Made by a program: the position numbers and the translations under genes
Notes under the pieces: generated by a model
Databases searched by the model: none
The model's input: the letters and a program-made list of their open reading frames with translations, nothing else
What the model was told of the DNA's origin: nothing
Shown: positions 40,389-42,650 of the stretch, piece by piece
Numbering within the stretch: position 1 is the stretch's first letter
How the letters are laid out: every line of letters begins with the position of its first letter
Source: an uncultured Victivallis sp.
GTDB taxonomy: Bacteria; Verrucomicrobiota; Lentisphaeria; Victivallales; Victivallaceae
Assembly (NCBI RefSeq): GCF_944391105.1
Contig: NZ_CALXSK010000034.1
Location: 1 to 42,650 of the forward strand
Reading direction: 5' to 3'
Length of the DNA: 42,650 bases

Positions 40389-42650
40389 TTTTCCTGCTCC
40401 TGAGTTCGGAAAGTTTGATCCTGCCGGTATGCGGGACGCTCTCCTGCGCGGGAGCGCCGCTGACCCGGTCGGAGAGTTTGATCCTCGGTCTGGGGGCGGG
40501 CCGCGCCGTGCTGGGGAGTTCCGGGAGCGTCGCGCCCAGCATAGAAGCACAGACCGCGCACCCGGCCGTGCAGTCCAGCCAGTGGTTATCGCTCCGCTCC
40601 GGCTTCAGCTTCCACTCGTCCACCCACCGGCCGCGCCCCTGGGTCTTCACCCGGTATTCGGCCGTGAGATGTTCGGCGAAAAGCTGATGGATGCCGGGGA
40701 GCCTGCCGTAGAGTGAGAGGCTGCCCTTGTCGCCGAGCGGGACCGCGAGCCGGGCGTGAATGAAGCTCTTCCAGTAGTTCGAGTCATAGATGACGTGCCG
40801 GATCGCGCGTTTGCCTGCCACGTTGGGCATCATCCAGTTCAGACCCAGCCGGTCGCCGGGCTGCTTTCGGTATTCGGTCATCGGCTTCGAACTCGCGCCG
40901 ACATATCGCCCGTGCGATGGCAGCAGAACTCCGGCGTGAACATTCTGTCGGCAGAACTGATAGATGATGTCGGTGGACTGACCCCAGTTTGCGTCGATCA
41001 GCGCTTTTTCAATTTTGAGAACCGCGCCGTCTTCGCGCTCCCACTCGCGGGAGAGATACTCTTTCGTCAGCGCATCCAGCGCCGCGTAAAGCGCCCCTTC
41101 GAAGCCCGCTTTCGGGAACTTGGACTGAATGGTCGGACTTGCGTCCGCGAGCGAGAACTGCCGCCGATGTTGATCCGGCCACGCGCCGTAATCGATCACA
41201 GCGCCGGTGAAGTCGTCCGCCCATGCAACTACTACATAGAACAGGAGCGCCTTCTGGACGTCGATGAACATCGTGAGCTTGTCGCAGGCAATCGGCACTT
41301 TTTCATGCGCCAGACCGTTGACTTTCCCGGCGATCTCGTCCACAGACAGAATACCGTCATCTTGTGTGTCCTCCGGGAGCGGGTCGTTCTGATATTCCGA
41401 CTGGAACGCCGCCTCGTCCTGAAGTTTGAGGTTCATCGCGTGCTGGAGCGCGGAAATCTCGTCGTGATTGTAACGCGCCTCCCAGCTCACGACCGCGCCC
41501 TCGTCCATTTCAGCGCGATGCGCCCGGTAGAACTCGGTGGCGGCTTCAAAGTTTCCATCTGTCCGGAGCGCTTCCGAGCGAATGTCTGCGTATTCCTCCC
41601 AGAGCTTCATATTCTTCGGGAACTTATATACCATCTTGGTTCGCTCGCCATTCCAGTCCGGATGTGTGTTTCTATTCAGGATAATGTCTGCCATATCTCC
41701 GGGCCGAATAATGGTGCACGGCATAATGCCGGAAATCTTCTGCCCCGGTCCGGCCAGACCGAGGATATCCCCGGCAAGAACACGCACCCGTTTCCGGGTC
41801 TGTTCCAGGGAACCGGCCGACTCCGAGGTCTGCGGGTCGTCGATGATGACGAGGCTCGGCCGCACACTCCGCCCGTCCGCCCGTTTGTATTTCATGCCGC
41901 GAACTCGACCGGTTATTCCCGCTACCCGGACGATGATTCCCGAAGCCCGGCTGTCCTTGATCGTGGGCAGCACGATCTCGTTACTGGTCCACGTGATTCG
42001 TGTGCGCTCGCCGTGGAAGAGTTGACCGGCGCAGCGGTTTGCGATTCCGTCGAGCTGTTCGATGGGATAACACACTTCCGGGAAGTCTGCGGCGAGGTTC
42101 TCGTTGACCTCCAGTTCGGTTTTGATGGAGTCGAGCATTTCCAGCGCGGCGGATTCCGTCGCGCCGATCAGCGTAACGAACTCGCGATGGCCGTAAACCA
42201 TCGACCAGATGGCGGCAGTTTCAGCGAGCGTGCTCTTGCCCGAACCGCGCGGCATCGCCAGAGCGAACAGTCCGCCCGACAGCACGGCCGTTTCGATCCG
42301 CTCAATGACCTTCAGGTGGTCCGGCGACCATTCCAGAGAATAAGTCTCCGGGAAGTAACTCTCGCAGAAAAGCTGGAAATTGCGTTCGCAGGCGGCTTTC
42401 CTGTTGGGATTCACGACCTCCGGGAGCTGGCCGATGTCGCGTCCGGCGAGCGACTGTTCCGCCTGACGGTCGCGCTCGGCATTGCGCCGATCCTCATAGC
42501 TGCGCGCGCCGGACGTCTCCTCCAGAGTGTGTTTCCGGTCGAACATCCAGGCAATGTATTTCAGGAGGTTGACGTTGCGCGGATTCTCCGAGGAGCCGAT
42601 CCGGAAGCCGACGCGGTTGAACTCGCGGTAAAGCCGCGCCTGCGCCAGAA
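40381..42650 (-). CDS. Phage terminase large subunit (5' end outside window)
   Basis: The packaging motor subunit. An ATPase domain has Walker A in AMPRGSGKSTL and Walker B in LVIIDDPQT. A C-terminal RNase H-like nuclease domain follows, with Asp in LTMFIDVQKALLFYVVVAW and in KALIDANWGQSTD. From the first ATG (42546) it is 721 aa, but that ATG has no ribosome site. The same frame stays open for 34 more codons to the window edge (reading YREFNRVGFRIGSS and VNLLKYIAWMF), so the real start is probably outside. Packaging genes such as the small terminase or portal should lie further right. Confidence 0.87.
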   Translation of the reverse strand, partial: LAQARLYREFNRVGFRIGSSENPRNVNLLKYIAWMFDRKHTLEETSGARSYEDRRNAERDRQAEQSLAGRDIGQLPEVVNPNRKAACERNFQLFCESYFPETYSLEWSPDHLKVIERIETAVLSGGLFALAMPRGSGKSTLAETAAIWSMVYGHREFVTLIGATESAALEMLDSIKTELEVNENLAADFPEVCYPIEQLDGIANRCAGQLFHGERTRITWTSNEIVLPTIKDSRASGIIVRVAGITGRVRGMKYKRADGRSVRPSLVIIDDPQTSESAGSLEQTRKRVRVLAGDILGLAGPGQKISGIMPCTIIRPGDMADIILNRNTHPDWNGERTKMVYKFPKNMKLWEEYADIRSEALRTDGNFEAATEFYRAHRAEMDEGAVVSWEARYNHDEISALQHAMNLKLQDEAAFQSEYQNDPLPEDTQDDGILSVDEIAGKVNGLAHEKVPIACDKLTMFIDVQKALLFYVVVAWADDFTGAVIDYGAWPDQHRRQFSLADASPTIQSKFPKAGFEGALYAALDALTKEYLSREWEREDGAVLKIEKALIDANWGQSTDIIYQFCRQNVHAGVLLPSHGRYVGASSKPMTEYRKQPGDRLGLNWMMPNVAGKRAIRHVIYDSNYWKSFIHARLAVPLGDKGSLSLYGRLPGIHQLFAEHLTAEYRVKTQGRGRWVDEWKLKPERSDNHWLDCTAGCAVCASMLGATLPELPSTARPAPRPRIKLSDRVSGAPAQESVPHTGRIKLSELRSRKNG

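Larger units (their letters stand above)
35632..42650. mobile_element. Integrated element beside tRNA-Ser (incomplete in window)
   Basis: From the tRNA 3' end onward gene content changes: structured non-coding DNA, an AT-rich DUF2971 gene, an IS200/IS605 element, then recombinase, DUF2924 and terminase genes on the minus strand. The left edge is placed at the tRNA by inference; no clean direct repeat was found in the window, and the right end lies beyond it. No capsid, portal, tail or replication gene is visible, so prophage versus satellite cannot be decided. Confidence 0.6.

Noticed and set aside
1..42650. CRISPR arrays or rRNA genes
   Set aside because: No regularly spaced direct repeats and no rRNA-like sequence were recognised anywhere in the window.

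Overview
The window most likely comes from a Gram-negative, fermentative anaerobe of the Lentisphaerota (Victivallales-like). The clues are a prepilin-type protein with an FTLIELL signal and an H-X9-DG motif, a large secreted glycoside hydrolase, a heparinase II/III-family enzyme, remains of a GH99/WbsX-like gene, several lipoproteins, high-GC codon usage, AdhE and [FeFe] hydrogenases. The assignment is inferred from gene content; no rRNA is present.

Layout. 1-4.6 kb: surface and polysaccharide genes (H-X9-DG protein, 1144-aa glycoside hydrolase, decayed GH99/WbsX-like pseudogene). 4.7-8.0 kb, minus strand: a small membrane protein, a membrane protein with three zinc ribbons, an amidohydrolase and an extended SDR. 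8.2-18.7 kb, plus strand: a closely packed run of znuA-znuC-znuB, TPR lipoprotein, dnaG, lipoprotein, hexapeptide acyltransferase, heparinase-like enzyme and ABC1/UbiB kinase. 19-27 kb: adhE with its own promoter and terminator, then a cassette of 2Fe-2S protein, PAS-containing sensory [FeFe] hydrogenase (HydS type), SpoIIE/PP2C phosphatase, second 2Fe-2S protein and monomeric [FeFe] hydrogenase, closed by a strong terminator. 27-33.4 kb, minus strand: MATE exporter with MarR regulator, sugar-phosphate isomerase-like protein, argC and a DUF349 protein. 33.5-35.5 kb: htpG on the plus strand.

At 35,544 lies tRNA-Ser(UGA). Everything to its right looks acquired: a 0.7-kb non-coding stretch full of inverted repeats, an AT-rich DUF2971 gene, a solo IS200/IS605 tnpA with hairpins at its right end, then a minus-strand phage-like module (terminase large subunit running off the window, a 24-aa coupled ORF, DUF2924 protein, large serine recombinase). 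No capsid, portal or tail gene is visible, so the element is only partly in view.

How genes work together. AdhE and the hydrogenase cassette fit a mixed-acid/ethanol fermenter that must dispose of reducing equivalents as H2 or ethanol. The HydS-like protein keeps the four H-cluster cysteines but has Ala in place of the proton-transfer Cys, as expected for an H2 sensor, and overlaps a phosphatase gene that is a plausible output. The znu operon starts at a promoter whose -10 region contains a perfect 12-bp palindrome, suggesting metal-dependent repression. The most interesting places are the hydrogen-sensing cassette, the tandem AATATCGAT motif before adhE, and the structured non-coding DNA beside tRNA-Ser.
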